Assembly: GCA_041648175.1 (NCBI GenBank)
Contig: JBAZPO010000012.1
Coordinates: 66,708-130,707, forward strand
From: Desulfobaccales bacterium
Lineage (GTDB): Bacteria > Desulfobacterota > Desulfobaccia > Desulfobaccales > 0-14-0-80-60-11
DNA length: 64,000 bases
Direction of reading: 5' to 3'
Shown here: positions 1-8,862 of the stretch, piece after piece
Position numbering within the stretch: the first letter of the stretch is position 1
Layout: every line of letters starts with the position of its first letter
Position numbers and translations under genes: made by a program
Notes under the pieces: model-generated
Told to the model about the DNA's origin: nothing
What the model saw: the letters and a program-made list of their open reading frames with translations, nothing else
Database searches by the model: none

Positions 1-1
1 A

Positions 2-814
2 TCGTGTAAGCGCATGAATGCGGGCACCCATCCCGATTTTTTGATGATCAGCCCGGAAGAGGCGAAGGCCCAGATCAAGATCGAGGTGATTCGGGAACTG
101 CGCCGCCTGACGGATTATCCTCCCTTGGGGGGAGGCTGGCGGGTGGTGTTGATTAATCCGGCGGAAGCCTTGAGCGCCTTAAACGACGCGGCGGCCAACG
201 CTTTGTTAAAAACTTTGGAGGAGCCTCCTCCCCGGCACCTGTTGGTGCTTACCGCCCGGGGCGAAGCGGACCTGCTGCCCACTATCGTTTCGCGGTGCCA
301 CAAGCTAGCCTTTGCGCCTTTGCCGACGGCCCTGATTATTCGGGAACTTGAAAACCGGCGGGGCCTGCCCTCGTCCCAGGCGGCCCTGGTGGCTGCCTTG
401 AGCAGCGGTTCTCTGGGCCGGGCCTTAACTCTGGACCCGGAGGAGCTGGTCAAACAGCGGGACCAGGTCCTGGCGGACTTGGGCCGTTTTCAGCAAGGTT
501 CGGCTACAGTGGTCCTGGAATGGGCCCAGCGTCTGGCCAAGAATCGGTCGGACCTGGATAACTTTCTCTTGCTGGCCCAACTCTGGTATCGGGACCTGTT
601 GCTGGCCCATTTCCAGGCCCCTGGCGAACTTTACGCCCACCAAGACCTCCTGCCGGCGCTCAAGCGCGAGCAGGCTATAGGCGCGCCTCAAACCTGGTTC
701 GCCAACTTCACGGCCTTAAGTCAGGCCCAGCGCCAGTTCCAGGCCAACCTCAACCCGGAATTGACCCTGGATATCCTGGGCTTCAAGCTTGCAGCGCCAA
801 GGGGACCATCATGA
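2..814 (+). CDS. holB: DNA polymerase III subunit delta' (5' end outside window)
   Basis: Clamp-loader subunit of the replicative polymerase, which helps load the beta clamp on DNA. The reading frame is open to the left edge (residues SCKR precede the first Met in frame), so the gene starts upstream and the Met at 14 is not the true start. Visible landmarks are AGTHPDF, the AAA+ sensor stretch NALLKTLEEPPP and the conserved TIVSRC motif. The C-terminal part is the usual helical collar region. It overlaps the next gene by 4 nt (ATGA), a classic holB-PSP1 operon arrangement. The family assignment is secure; only the N-terminal Walker A region is missing from view. Confidence 0.93.
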   Translation, partial: SCKRMNAGTHPDFLMISPEEAKAQIKIEVIRELRRLTDYPPLGGGWRVVLINPAEALSALNDAAANALLKTLEEPPPRHLLVLTARGEADLLPTIVSRCHKLAFAPLPTALIIRELENRRGLPSSQAALVAALSSGSLGRALTLDPEELVKQRDQVLADLGRFQQGSATVVLEWAQRLAKNRSDLDNFLLLAQLWYRDLLLAHFQAPGELYAHQDLLPALKREQAIGAPQTWFANFTALSQAQRQFQANLNPELTLDILGFKLAAPRGPS

Positions 815-1650
815 CCCTCGCTAAAATTTGTCTCGGTCCCGGTAACCAATGCTGCCTGGCGGACCCGGGGCCTCTCGCCCTCAAAGCCCAAGACCGGGTG
901 GTGGTGGAACATGAAACCGGCCTGAAGCTGGGCACCGTGGTGGGCGTCTATGCTGACGTCGATCCCCAGATGGGCTCGACCCAACTGAAGACCGTGGTGC
1001 GGCTGGCCACCTTGGAAGACCTGGACCAGGAAGAAAAAAACCGGCTGCTGGAAGAGCGGGCCCTGCAATTTTGCCAGAAACGGGTGGAGAGCCACCGGCT
1101 GCCGATCTACCTGGTGAAGGTGGAATGTCTGTTTGACGCCTCCAAAGTCGTCTTCTTTTTCACGGCCCCCGGGCGGGTGGACTTTCGGGAACTGGTCAAG
1201 GACCTGGTCCAGGAATTCCGCACCCGCATCGAATTGCGCCAGATCGGGGTGCGCCACCGGGCCAAGATGGTGGGTGGTCTGGGCATCTGCGGGCGAGGCC
1301 TGTGCTGCGCCCACTTTCTCCGGGATTTCGAGCCGGTGAGCGTGCGCATGGCCAAAGAACAACAGCTCAGCCTCAACCCCAACAAAATCTCCGGCATCTG
1401 CGGCCGCCTGATGTGCTGCCTCACCTACGAGTACTCCTCGTACCAGGAACTCAGGAAGTCCCTGCCCAAGGTGGGGAAACGCCTCCAGGCCCCCGAAGGG
1501 GAAGGCAAAATCATCCGCTACAATTTTATCCGGGAAACCGTGACTTTAGAGATGGAAGACAGGCGGGAGGTGGAATTTACTTTCGTGGAACTGGGTATCG
1601 GCGACAGCGGGTCGGCAGTGGTGGTGGCGGTGGCGGAACCCGAGGAATAG
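811..1650 (+). CDS. PSP1 domain protein (RicT/YaaT-like)
   Basis: The 279-aa protein carries the PSP1 C-terminal domain with its cysteine signature: GICGRGLCC near residues 153-161 and GICGRLMCCL near 195-204. In Bacillus the homologue (YaaT/RicT) belongs to the Ric complex, which carries Fe-S clusters and acts on RNase Y and mRNA processing. In Proteobacteria the gene commonly sits next to holB and its exact role is less clear. The start overlaps the holB stop as ATGA, so the two are translationally coupled. The residues just upstream of the cysteines are basic. The call is sure at family level; a function in this organism is inferred only. Confidence 0.9.
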   Translation: MTLAKICLGPGNQCCLADPGPLALKAQDRVVVEHETGLKLGTVVGVYADVDPQMGSTQLKTVVRLATLEDLDQEEKNRLLEERALQFCQKRVESHRLPIYLVKVECLFDASKVVFFFTAPGRVDFRELVKDLVQEFRTRIELRQIGVRHRAKMVGGLGICGRGLCCAHFLRDFEPVSVRMAKEQQLSLNPNKISGICGRLMCCLTYEYSSYQELRKSLPKVGKRLQAPEGEGKIIRYNFIRETVTLEMEDRREVEFTFVELGIGDSGSAVVVAVAEPEE

Positions 1651-1698
1651 CAAGATTCTCCCGGTGCTTAAGTTCCTTAGCTAATTTTTTTCAAAGTC

Positions 1699-1741
1699 AC
1701 CCCTCACCCTAGCCCTCTCCCCTCAAAGGGGAGAGGGGATA
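1699..1741. repeat. Palindromic intergenic repeat (CCCTCTCCCC family)
   Basis: CCCTCTCCCCTC, a short AA loop and GGGGAGAGGG form a hairpin. Related copies lie near 16738-16780 and inside the element at 52144-52390. These are dispersed intergenic palindromes with no coding potential. Confidence 0.6.
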
Positions 1742-1840
1742 AAACAGAAGCAGCCTTTGGCGAGTTCCAAGTTGCGTTAAGTTGCGCAATCGAGTGATCG
1801 GGTTGCCCTGATCTCCGGGCTTTTGCAGAAGAGGGCCGAG

Positions 1841-2545
1841 ATGGACGAAGTCGATAGGACCCTGGACGCTTTAAGGGTCCAGATCAAGAAAGAAATTGTC
1901 GACAATTATTTTGCCGACCGGGTCTACCTGGAAGAGGATACGGAACTCCTGCACCAGGAAGTCCAGAGTTACGTTAAGGACCTGGACATTTTGCGCAAAC
2001 GGTTTATGGCTCTGTACCATGCCTTGGGCTCCAAGGAGGCCTGCGTCCTGCTGATGGATGTTTTGAAAATCGAGGCCTGGCCGTTTTATCCGGAGTACTG
2101 CGACCTCTCGTCCCAGGGGCAATTGGACCTGCTTAGAGATTGCCGGCCCCGCGGCCTCACCGCTTACCGCCGCTTCCGCAATCTGATTTTTGACCTATAC
2201 GAACGTCTGCAGCAGGAAAGCGTCAAGCTTAGCGAGGCTTACGCCAAAATCCAGACTCACCTGAAACTCCTCAACGAAGATATCAACAAGTATAATCTCT
2301 CCTATGATTTTGGCCTGATTGCAGCCCAGATCGAGGCCATGGATGGCGGCCGGGACGAATCCATGTGCGGGGGCCTGTTGGCCCCGGAACGGGAGGAGCT
2401 TTCCACCCGCATGCGTTTCAAGCGCCAGAAGTTGACCGACGAGGAACTGCCGCCGGTGGCGGCCCTACCGCCCCTGAAGGAGATCCAGAGGAAACTGGAC
2501 AGCCTGGCAGGAAAAATTTATCTGCCGGAATTCTGTTGCGGATAA
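1841..2545 (+). CDS. Hypothetical helical protein
   Basis: I do not recognise a family. The 234-aa product is mainly charged alpha-helix, with no signal peptide or membrane segment. Heptad-like stretches near the N-terminus (DKTLDALRVQIKKEI-like, then the QEVQSYVKDLDILRKRF area) suggest a coiled coil. The open frame extends to a TTG at 1823, but ATG at 1841 is preferred because a GA-rich stretch (GAAGAGGGCCGAG) lies just upstream. It follows the PSP1 gene after a 190-nt gap containing a palindromic repeat, so it may be a separate unit. It is probably a real gene, because the frame is long and shows coherent codon use. Confidence 0.65.
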   Translation: MDEVDRTLDALRVQIKKEIVDNYFADRVYLEEDTELLHQEVQSYVKDLDILRKRFMALYHALGSKEACVLLMDVLKIEAWPFYPEYCDLSSQGQLDLLRDCRPRGLTAYRRFRNLIFDLYERLQQESVKLSEAYAKIQTHLKLLNEDINKYNLSYDFGLIAAQIEAMDGGRDESMCGGLLAPEREELSTRMRFKRQKLTDEELPPVAALPPLKEIQRKLDSLAGKIYLPEFCCG

Positions 2546-2649
2546 GCCAGTTGCGCTTTTAACAACTTTAAACCTCCGCATCCTTAAACCGTTGTAAGGA
2601 CAAGTCAGGTTGGGAGCACCGCGGCTAAAAACCAAAGGAGGGTAAAACC

Positions 2650-3309
2650 ATGATGAGCAGGGTCATGCGTTTCCTGGCTATCGCCGTGATCGGCTGCGGC
2701 CTTTTAGGCTGCGCCAATTATTATAGCGTCAAGGTCAACGGCTACACCGGCCCCGGCGCCACCGGGGAGATCAAGTCCGGGGGCACCTTTTTTGTCATGG
2801 AAAACAAGGAGGCCAAGAATCCTCTGTTGGAGCAGGAAATCAGGGATAAAATCACGCGGCTCCTTCAAATACGAGGCTATCCTGTCACCACTAAATTCGA
2901 TAAGGCCGATTATTACCTGTTCTTCAGCTATGGCATGGGCGAGCCGAAGAGCGTCACCGTAGTCACGCCGGATTACGGCTGGGGCTGGGGCGGTGGCGTG
3001 GGGTTCGGCGGCCCAGGCTGGTACTCCATGAGTGGGCCTTGGGTGAGCTATGCGCCGTCAGCGACATCCACCATTTATGACCGCTGGCTCTTGATCAATG
3101 TAGTGGAAGGCCCCGCCTACCGGGCCAACAAGGAGTCGCGCCCGGTGTGGGTGGGGGAAGCCAAGAGCCTGGGGGCTTCCTCGGACCTCCGGGTGGTGCT
3201 TAACTATCTGCTGGTGGCGGATTTTCAAGAGTTCGGCAAGAATACCGGCAAGGCCATCACCGTGGATCTGAAGCAGGATGACCCCGCGGTTTTTTCCCTT
3301 ACCCATTAA
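2650..3309 (+). CDS. Lipoprotein, DUF4136-like
   Basis: An N-terminal signal peptide ends in a lipobox (GLLGC, Cys at about residue 21), so the product is expected to be lipidated and exported. Two Met codons start the frame and a strong Shine-Dalgarno AAAGGAGGG lies just upstream. The mature part resembles DUF4136-type envelope lipoproteins: a strand-rich N-half, then a Gly/Trp-rich loop near residues 110-125 that is unusual in composition. Function is unknown. The neighbours are a hypothetical gene and a YihY membrane protein, which do not define a pathway. Confidence 0.7.
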   Translation: MMSRVMRFLAIAVIGCGLLGCANYYSVKVNGYTGPGATGEIKSGGTFFVMENKEAKNPLLEQEIRDKITRLLQIRGYPVTTKFDKADYYLFFSYGMGEPKSVTVVTPDYGWGWGGGVGFGGPGWYSMSGPWVSYAPSATSTIYDRWLLINVVEGPAYRANKESRPVWVGEAKSLGASSDLRVVLNYLLVADFQEFGKNTGKAITVDLKQDDPAVFSLTH

Positions 3310-3334
3310 CCGGGAAATCTAGACAGGATTTTCA

Positions 3335-4684
3335 TTGGGCAAATTTGTAACCGAGTTGCGGGGTTTTTTCCGGCATCGCCTTTGGCAGGATGAAGGCCGG
3401 AGTCCCGGGAAGCTCCTGGCCCTGAAGTGCCTGCGGGTCCTGGTCCTGTCGGCTCGCGGCCTGATCCGCAACCAATCCCTGGTGCGCGCCTCGTCGTTGG
3501 CCTACGCCACCATTTTAGGCTTTATCCCTTTATTCGCCCTGCTTTTTGCCATCTTACAGGCCATCGGCGTCCCGCGCCTGATCGCGACCTACACCCTGGA
3601 GCACCTGGCGCCGGGGTCCCGGCAATTCGCCACCCAGATCCTGGAATACATCGAAGCCACCAAGGTGACCTCCCTGGGGGTCTTCGGAGTGGTAGCGCTG
3701 CTCCTGGACCTGGTGATCGTCATGACTAACGTGGAGAAAGCCTTCAACAAAACGTGGCAGGTCTCCCGAACCCGCCCCTGGAGCCGCAAGGTCAGCGATT
3801 ACCTCAGCATCTTTCTGATCTTCCCCATCCTGATGGCTGCAGCCCTGTCGTTTTCCACCTCCTTATGGGGGATTCAACACATCATCCAGGTCTTGTCCGG
3901 CATCATGCCGGCCATCTTCTTTACCGCCACCCGTTGGCTGGTTTCCCTGGGCCTGCTGTGGTTTGCCTTTATCTTTATCTATCTGGTCATGCCCAACACC
4001 CGGGTTAAGTTATGGTCCGCCGTGCTGGGGGGCGTTATCGGGGGCACTGTCTGGCAGGTGGCCCAGTGGATCTTTACCGCCATTCAAGGCGGCGCGGCCT
4101 ACTATAATGCCATTTATGGGGCCTTGTATAATCTCCTTTTCCTGTTCATCTGGATGTTTTGGTGCTGGCTTATTCTCTTGTTCGGAACTGAGGTTGCCTT
4201 CGCCCACCAGAACCTGGACTATCTCACCGATAAGCAACGGCAGCCTATCCCACCCCCGGAGCCGGTGGACGAATACCTTTGCCTGGCTGCGCTGGTGAGT
4301 ATCGGGGCCAGGTTCCGGCAGCGGCAGCCTCTGCTCTCTCTGAACGAACTGAGCCGGATACTGCCCCGAGGCGACAACACAGTTCATCAGGTTACCAAAG
4401 CGCTCCAGGATTGTAATTTGGTGGTGGAGGTGGTACCGGACCGGCCGAAATCCTCCCCCCGGTTCATGCCCAACCTACCCCTGGATAAGGTTACGGTCAA
4501 GGAGGTATTGGAGTGCCTGCGGGCATCCCGGGGCACGACCTTGGCAGTCGAGCCCCGCCTGGTAAAGGTTCTGCAACCTCTGCTGGAGAACTCTTGTCCC
4601 GCCGGCTGGCAGACCCTCACCGTCCAGAGCCTGGTAGAGTCTTTTATTGAGGACGGAGCACAGGCGGAGAAAAATTTGGGTTAA
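3335..4684 (+). CDS. YihY/BrkB family integral membrane protein
   Basis: The 449-aa protein has the YihY/UPF0761 (BrkB) core: an N-terminal motif SLVRASSLAYATILGFIPLFA, several hydrophobic helices to about residue 300, and a C-terminal soluble extension of about 140 residues that looks like a winged helix. The family was once annotated as ribonuclease BN, which is now considered wrong, and its function is uncertain. The start is a TTG at 3335, chosen because no ATG or GTG begins the conserved N-terminus. It follows the lipoprotein gene by 25 nt and may be cotranscribed with it. Confidence 0.85.
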   Translation: MGKFVTELRGFFRHRLWQDEGRSPGKLLALKCLRVLVLSARGLIRNQSLVRASSLAYATILGFIPLFALLFAILQAIGVPRLIATYTLEHLAPGSRQFATQILEYIEATKVTSLGVFGVVALLLDLVIVMTNVEKAFNKTWQVSRTRPWSRKVSDYLSIFLIFPILMAAALSFSTSLWGIQHIIQVLSGIMPAIFFTATRWLVSLGLLWFAFIFIYLVMPNTRVKLWSAVLGGVIGGTVWQVAQWIFTAIQGGAAYYNAIYGALYNLLFLFIWMFWCWLILLFGTEVAFAHQNLDYLTDKQRQPIPPPEPVDEYLCLAALVSIGARFRQRQPLLSLNELSRILPRGDNTVHQVTKALQDCNLVVEVVPDRPKSSPRFMPNLPLDKVTVKEVLECLRASRGTTLAVEPRLVKVLQPLLENSCPAGWQTLTVQSLVESFIEDGAQAEKNLG

Positions 4685-4762
4685 ATGGCACGATAATTAC
4701 CAAACCCCGCGCCGGTTGAGCCGGTGTTGTGATAATGTGTCAACGAATTCAGGGGGAAGGCG

Positions 4763-5284
4763 ATGACGCCCAAGCGCAAGTATCACTTTTATTGGGGATT
4801 ATTAGGGAACCTGGAATTAGGCAGGCCCAATCTCGGACCCACCTCCCGATTAGAAGTCTACCGTCTCATGCAATTTACCTTGCGAGATGTCCTGGAACAA
4901 CACGTGGGCACCGATAAGGCCGATCTGGTTTTTTATGAGGCGGGCAGACTGGCGGGTAGCCAATTTTATCAGAACCTGCTGGGTCAGGTGGCTGATTTCG
5001 ATGCCTTCATCAAGCTCATCCAGAGCACCTTCAAAGAATTGGGCATCGGCATCTTTCGGGTGGAACAGGCCGATCTCGACACGAACTCTTTCGTCTTTAC
5101 GGTCTCCGAAGACCTGGACTGTTCCGGCCTGCCGGAACTGGACTACGAAATTTGCACCTATGATGAAGGGTTTATCGCGGGCTTGTTAGAGAGCTTTTTG
5201 GGAAAGGGCTTTGTGGTGAAAGAGGTGGACTGCTGGTGCACCGGGGATCGCACCTGCCGGTTTACCGCCAAGGCGGTGGATTAG
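4763..5284 (+). CDS. V4R (4-vinyl reductase) domain protein
   Basis: The 173-aa protein matches the V4R small-ligand-binding fold. Its C-terminus has the typical Cys-rich end DCWCTGDRTCRF, seen in V4R proteins that bind metals or hydrocarbons. RBS AGGGGGAAGG lies 6-7 nt before the ATG. It lies 32 nt upstream of a soluble histidine kinase on the same strand, so an input-sensor role for that kinase is a reasonable inference. No signal peptide or membrane segment is visible, so it should be cytosolic. The ligand cannot be told from the sequence. Confidence 0.85.
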   Translation: MTPKRKYHFYWGLLGNLELGRPNLGPTSRLEVYRLMQFTLRDVLEQHVGTDKADLVFYEAGRLAGSQFYQNLLGQVADFDAFIKLIQSTFKELGIGIFRVEQADLDTNSFVFTVSEDLDCSGLPELDYEICTYDEGFIAGLLESFLGKGFVVKEVDCWCTGDRTCRFTAKAVD

Positions 5285-5316
5285 TCTGGCTCCAAACCCA
5301 GGAGAAGTAGTACGCT

Positions 5317-6630
5317 ATGAACAAGGAGAGCCTGGTCGAACTCAGGCGTCAGCTTGACGCCGCGATAAACTCCGAGACCTCCGAGGGCTACGCCGGCCTG
5401 GCGCCAGGGCTGGCTGAAGCTTTGCGGCGACTGGACCCATCGCCTACTTCTGCTGCACCCGCCGATGCTTTGGAACCTGCCCTTAAGGCCCTGGAAGATG
5501 CCTGGCTCAAAGGTTTCGCCCCCACTGCCCCCTTGCCGGGGAGGCCGGAACAGCAAGCGCGGCTTGCCCGGTTGCTTACCGATGTGCTGGCGGTGCAAGA
5601 CTTTGCCCGCTCTTTGGCGAAAGGGGATTTGTCGCCGACATTGAAATCCAAAGGCGCGATGGCCGGCGGCCTCAAATCGTTGCAGGCCAGCCTGCGCCAT
5701 GTCACCTGGCAAACCCAGATGATCGCCAAAGGCGATTTCAGTCAACACATCGACTTTATGGGGGAATTTTCCGAATCCTTTAATGCCATGACCCGGAACC
5801 TGGCTGCGGCTCGGGATGAACTCCAACGCCACGGGGAAGAATTGGCCCAAGCCAATGCCAGCCTCAAGAGCGAGATTGCCGAGCGGAAGTCCGCCGAAAA
5901 CCGCATCCAAGACCTTAATTGCCAGTTGAAACAGAAAGTTGCCGACTTGGAGGCAGCCAATCAGGACATGGAAGCCTTCAGCTATTCGATCTCCCATGAC
6001 CTGCGGGCTCCCTTGCGGGCCATCGCGGGCTATGCCCGGATATTCAGAGAGGACCACGGCCACCGTCTCGATGCGGAAAGTCTGCGGCTACTCACGGTGA
6101 TCTCCGACAACGCCCGGCTCATGGGCAAGCTTATTGACGATATCCTGGCCTTTGCCCGATTCGGCCGGCAGGAGGTTAAGAAAACCGATATCGACATGAC
6201 GGCCCTGAGCCAAACCGTTTGTGCGGAGCTCAAGGGGTGGGAACGCAAACGGGAGGTGCGTCTTACCCTGAAGGAAATGCCGCCGGCATATGGGGACCAG
6301 ACCCTGATTCGCCAGGTTTTGGTGAATCTTTTGACCAATGCCCTCAAATTCACCGAGCCCAAAGCAGACGCTACCATTGCTTTAGGGGGATGGAGTACGG
6401 GGGCTGAAACGGTTTATTCAGTCACGGATAACGGGGTCGGGTTTGACATGAAGTATGTGGACAAGTTATTCAACGTGTTCCAAAGATTGCACCTGAGTTC
6501 CGAATTTGAGGGGACTGGGGTGGGTCTGGCCATTGTTCAAAAAATTATTCACCGGCATGGCGGCCGGGTTTGGGCCGAAGGGCAGGTAAATGAAGGGGCC
6601 AGCTTTTATTTCTCTCTGCCCCAGGCTTAA
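5317..6630 (+). CDS. Soluble sensor histidine kinase with HAMP-like module
   Basis: Order of parts in 437 aa: a helical N-terminus, a HAMP-like segment at about 85-165, a coiled coil to about 220, an HisKA H-box with His227 (SISHDLRAPLRAI), then an HATPase_c domain with N-box NLLTNALKF, G1 DNGVGF, an F-box (LFNVFQRLH) and G2 GTGVGL. No transmembrane helix is visible, so the HAMP-like region must transmit a cytosolic signal. The gene lies 32 nt after the V4R gene and no response regulator is adjacent. The HAMP-like segment is strikingly similar to that of the diguanylate cyclase at 23514-24935. Confidence 0.92.
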   Translation: MNKESLVELRRQLDAAINSETSEGYAGLAPGLAEALRRLDPSPTSAAPADALEPALKALEDAWLKGFAPTAPLPGRPEQQARLARLLTDVLAVQDFARSLAKGDLSPTLKSKGAMAGGLKSLQASLRHVTWQTQMIAKGDFSQHIDFMGEFSESFNAMTRNLAAARDELQRHGEELAQANASLKSEIAERKSAENRIQDLNCQLKQKVADLEAANQDMEAFSYSISHDLRAPLRAIAGYARIFREDHGHRLDAESLRLLTVISDNARLMGKLIDDILAFARFGRQEVKKTDIDMTALSQTVCAELKGWERKREVRLTLKEMPPAYGDQTLIRQVLVNLLTNALKFTEPKADATIALGGWSTGAETVYSVTDNGVGFDMKYVDKLFNVFQRLHLSSEFEGTGVGLAIVQKIIHRHGGRVWAEGQVNEGASFYFSLPQA

Positions 6631-6726
6631 AACCCGTTTTGCGTTTTTGGTTTTTGGTTTTTCGTTAAAATAGGTCGAAATTGCGTTAAGTTGTATGAGT
6701 TGACGCATGGGAGGAGATTGAACGCC

Positions 6727-6960
6727 ATGAAACCACCCGCCGACTACCGGGAACGCTCTTTGAAGATCCACGGGATGATTTGCGCCAAGTGCGGCCGGGA
6801 ATTCACCCAGCGAAACCGGAAGCTCTTGACGGTGCATCACAAGGACGGCAATCACTTAAATAATCCCTTGGATGGCTCCAATTGGGAAAATCTCTGCGTC
6901 TATTGCCATGAAGACGAACACAGCCGGAAGCTTTTGGGGGATTATCTCAATAAGGAATAA
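6727..6960 (+). CDS. HNH nuclease, YajD-like
   Basis: Small (77 aa) HNH-type protein. A CAKCGREF zinc knuckle near the N-terminus, VHHKDGNHLNNP at the centre (the catalytic His-Asp region) and LCVYCHEDEH near the C-terminus give the CxxC...HH...N...CxxCH pattern of YajD-type HNH proteins. The frame runs back to TTG 6691, but ATG 6727 has GGGAGGAG about 10 nt upstream. The role of the family in cells is poorly known. There is no methylase or toxin partner nearby, so a restriction function is not supported. Confidence 0.82.
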   Translation: MKPPADYRERSLKIHGMICAKCGREFTQRNRKLLTVHHKDGNHLNNPLDGSNWENLCVYCHEDEHSRKLLGDYLNKE

Positions 6961-7045
6961 GCGTGAGGTTAGGCGGCCCCCTACCCTATCCCGAACTTGC
7001 AACAAGGATAAGTTCAAATCACCACGAATAATCCGGGGAGTAAGC

Positions 7046-7483
7046 ATGAAACCGAAATCTTGGCAGATAGTCTGCATGGCGGCGGTGCTAGGCTTGGCCC
7101 TCACCGGACCGGCATGGACTCAGGTTGACGCGGCTCTCACCAAGAAGATGGTGGAGAGCTACGACTTGCTGGAGGCAGGCAAACTGGCTCAGGCCCAGGA
7201 ACTTTACGATGAGATTCTGAAAAAGGACCCGGGCAATCCTCTGGCCTTGAATAATCTGGGGGCTATTAAGGTCAAAGAGCACAAATATCCAGAGGCCTTA
7301 AAATACCTGGAACAGGCCCTGCCTCGGGCTCAAGGGTATAAGATCAACGTCAACCAGGTGTGCGCCGTGGACGGTATCTGTCTGGCCTTCCGCCCCTTGC
7401 AGGAGGTTTACGGAGACACGGAGCTCACGCCCCTGATCAAATTCAATATCGATATGGTCAAGGCCCGGCTGGCTACCCGGTAA
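7046..7483 (+). CDS. Secreted TPR protein
   Basis: The start at ATG 7046 gives an N-terminal signal peptide (hydrophobic core MAAVLGLALTGPAW), whereas the longer frame does not. The mature 120 residues contain one to two TPR units (YDLLEAGKLAQAQELYDEIL followed by NPLALNNLGAIKV). It is probably periplasmic, as no lipobox is present. Upstream CCGGGGAG is a weak RBS. It converges on the next gene, which lies on the minus strand. Its partner is unknown. Confidence 0.75.
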   Translation: MKPKSWQIVCMAAVLGLALTGPAWTQVDAALTKKMVESYDLLEAGKLAQAQELYDEILKKDPGNPLALNNLGAIKVKEHKYPEALKYLEQALPRAQGYKINVNQVCAVDGICLAFRPLQEVYGDTELTPLIKFNIDMVKARLATR

Positions 7484-7499
7484 TCGATATCGGCCCCGG

Positions 7500-8180
7500 T
7501 TATTTCTTGGCTGCAGCCTCCGCCGCGGCCAGTTTTTCCTGGAGGTACGAGGCCATGGCAGCGTCCGGGGGCTTTTCCAAGAGCTTGCGCCAGTAGACTG
7601 CGGCCTGTCCGGGGTCTTTGGCCTGGTCGTAAAGCATGGCCACCCTGCTTATAACCTCGTTCCGCATGGGGCCAACAGACTGCTCCACCAAAGGCTTCAA
7701 CACTTCGGCCGCCTTTTTGTAATTGCCCATACCTTCGTAGCAATAACTGAGACTTTCGGTAATCAGGAAATCCCAGCCCGGGTCGCGGCCATCCAGGAGC
7801 GATTCATAGGCCTGGGCGGCTTCGCTGTACAACTGGAGATTGTAGAGGAGGTTGCCCCGGAGGAGTTGCGCTTCCCGGGCCGCTGGAGTGCCGGGATGTT
7901 CCTTGATAAATTTTTCCAGGTCGGTGGCTGCGGCCACGGCAGGGATATTGAGGTCGATCTTGGGGGTCACCTGGGTCAAGGCTACGGCGGCCTTTTCGTC
8001 CCGGCTGGCCTGCATCCTGGCCTTGATGCCCCAGGCGCCCAGGCCCAAGGCGATCACTACCACTGCCAACACCAGCCACTTCGCATATGGTTTCAGCCGT
8101 TCCAACCGGAGCTCGGCCCAGTCCCTCAATCCTTCGGGGCTGTCAATGACTACGCGGTGCTTGGGGGTTATTTTAGCCAT
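7500..8180 (-). CDS. YfgM-like TPR membrane protein
   Basis: The start at 8180 (MAKITPKH) has TCAGGAGA upstream; the frame extends further, but without support. A cytosolic N-terminus of about 32 residues is followed by one transmembrane helix (WLVLAVVVIALGLGAWGI) and a periplasmic TPR-type region rich in Ala and Glu. This topology is that of YfgM/DUF2133-type proteins, which assist periplasmic folding with SecYEG. That function is inferred from topology, not from sequence identity. The 9-residue KLAAAEAAAKK end is low complexity. Confidence 0.72.
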   Translation of the reverse strand: MAKITPKHRVVIDSPEGLRDWAELRLERLKPYAKWLVLAVVVIALGLGAWGIKARMQASRDEKAAVALTQVTPKIDLNIPAVAAATDLEKFIKEHPGTPAAREAQLLRGNLLYNLQLYSEAAQAYESLLDGRDPGWDFLITESLSYCYEGMGNYKKAAEVLKPLVEQSVGPMRNEVISRVAMLYDQAKDPGQAAVYWRKLLEKPPDAAMASYLQEKLAAAEAAAKK

Positions 8181-8243
8181 GTGGGTCTCCTGAATATTTT
8201 TGTGTCTAACATAAATGAGTGAGTTCATATAAAAAACAAATTG

Positions 8244-8308
8244 CCATTGTCTCGTATGGGGGACCTGCGTGTCCCCCATAAGGGCGCACACGCAGGTGCG
8301 CCCCTACA
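8244..8308. repeat. GC-rich palindromic repeat
   Basis: Two adjacent hairpins: TGGGGGACCTGCGTGTCCCCCA, then an inverted pair around GCGCACACGCAGGTGCGC. They lie between the YfgM-like gene and tsaE. The family recurs elsewhere in the window, for example at 48225-48265 and 53147-53176. Confidence 0.55.
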
Positions 8309-8320
8309 ATTGGACTAATC

Positions 8321-8794
8321 TTAGGTATTCGCCAACTCCCGCACCAGTTCACAACCACGCTCGCCGTGGCCGGTGAAGGTGAAGCGGCGGTCGTTTACGC
8401 CGGTGACTTCCAGGTCGACTTCCAGGTAATCGCCGGGGAGCAAGGGGGCCAATCGCTTCGCCCATTCCACCGCCACCACCTGGTCGCCGGAGAGGTATTC
8501 CTCCAGGTCCGGGAGCAACTCCGGCGGGAGGTCTTCCAGGCGGTAGAGGTCCAGGTGCACCAGGGTCAGGCGGCCGGGATACTCATGCACCAGGGCGAAA
8601 CTGGGGCTGGCGACCAGATCGGGCGGTATTTCCAGACCCTCAGCCAGGCCGTGGACAAACTCGGTCTTGCCGCTGCCCAACTCGCCGTTTAAGGCCACCA
8701 CATCCCCCGGGGCCAAAAGCGCTCCGAGCCGGGCCGCGAGGGCGCGGGTGTCTTCGGGACTGTGGCTGACCCGATGGTATAGCCTCATTTCCAT
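8321..8794 (-). CDS. tsaE: tRNA threonylcarbamoyladenosine biosynthesis protein TsaE
   Basis: P-loop ATPase needed with TsaB and TsaD to make t6A37 in tRNAs reading ANN codons. The Walker A motif GELGSGKTEF is at about residues 38-47, followed by SPSFALVHEYPG and HLDLYRLED, both typical of the family. The chosen start (8794, MEMRLYH) has CAGGTGA upstream; the longer frame begins in repeat DNA. The length of 157 aa is normal. No tsaB or tsaD is visible close by. Confidence 0.92.
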   Translation of the reverse strand: MEMRLYHRVSHSPEDTRALAARLGALLAPGDVVALNGELGSGKTEFVHGLAEGLEIPPDLVASPSFALVHEYPGRLTLVHLDLYRLEDLPPELLPDLEEYLSGDQVVAVEWAKRLAPLLPGDYLEVDLEVTGVNDRRFTFTGHGERGCELVRELANT

Positions 8795-8862
8795 ATCACC
8801 TGAATTCGAATAATATCCTGTAAGTCCGGGGATAAACGGAAAAGCCAAAATCCCCCTAAATC

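Noticed and set aside
6691..6726. TTG start for the HNH gene
   Set aside because: Conserved residues begin after ATG 6727, which also has the better Shine-Dalgarno.
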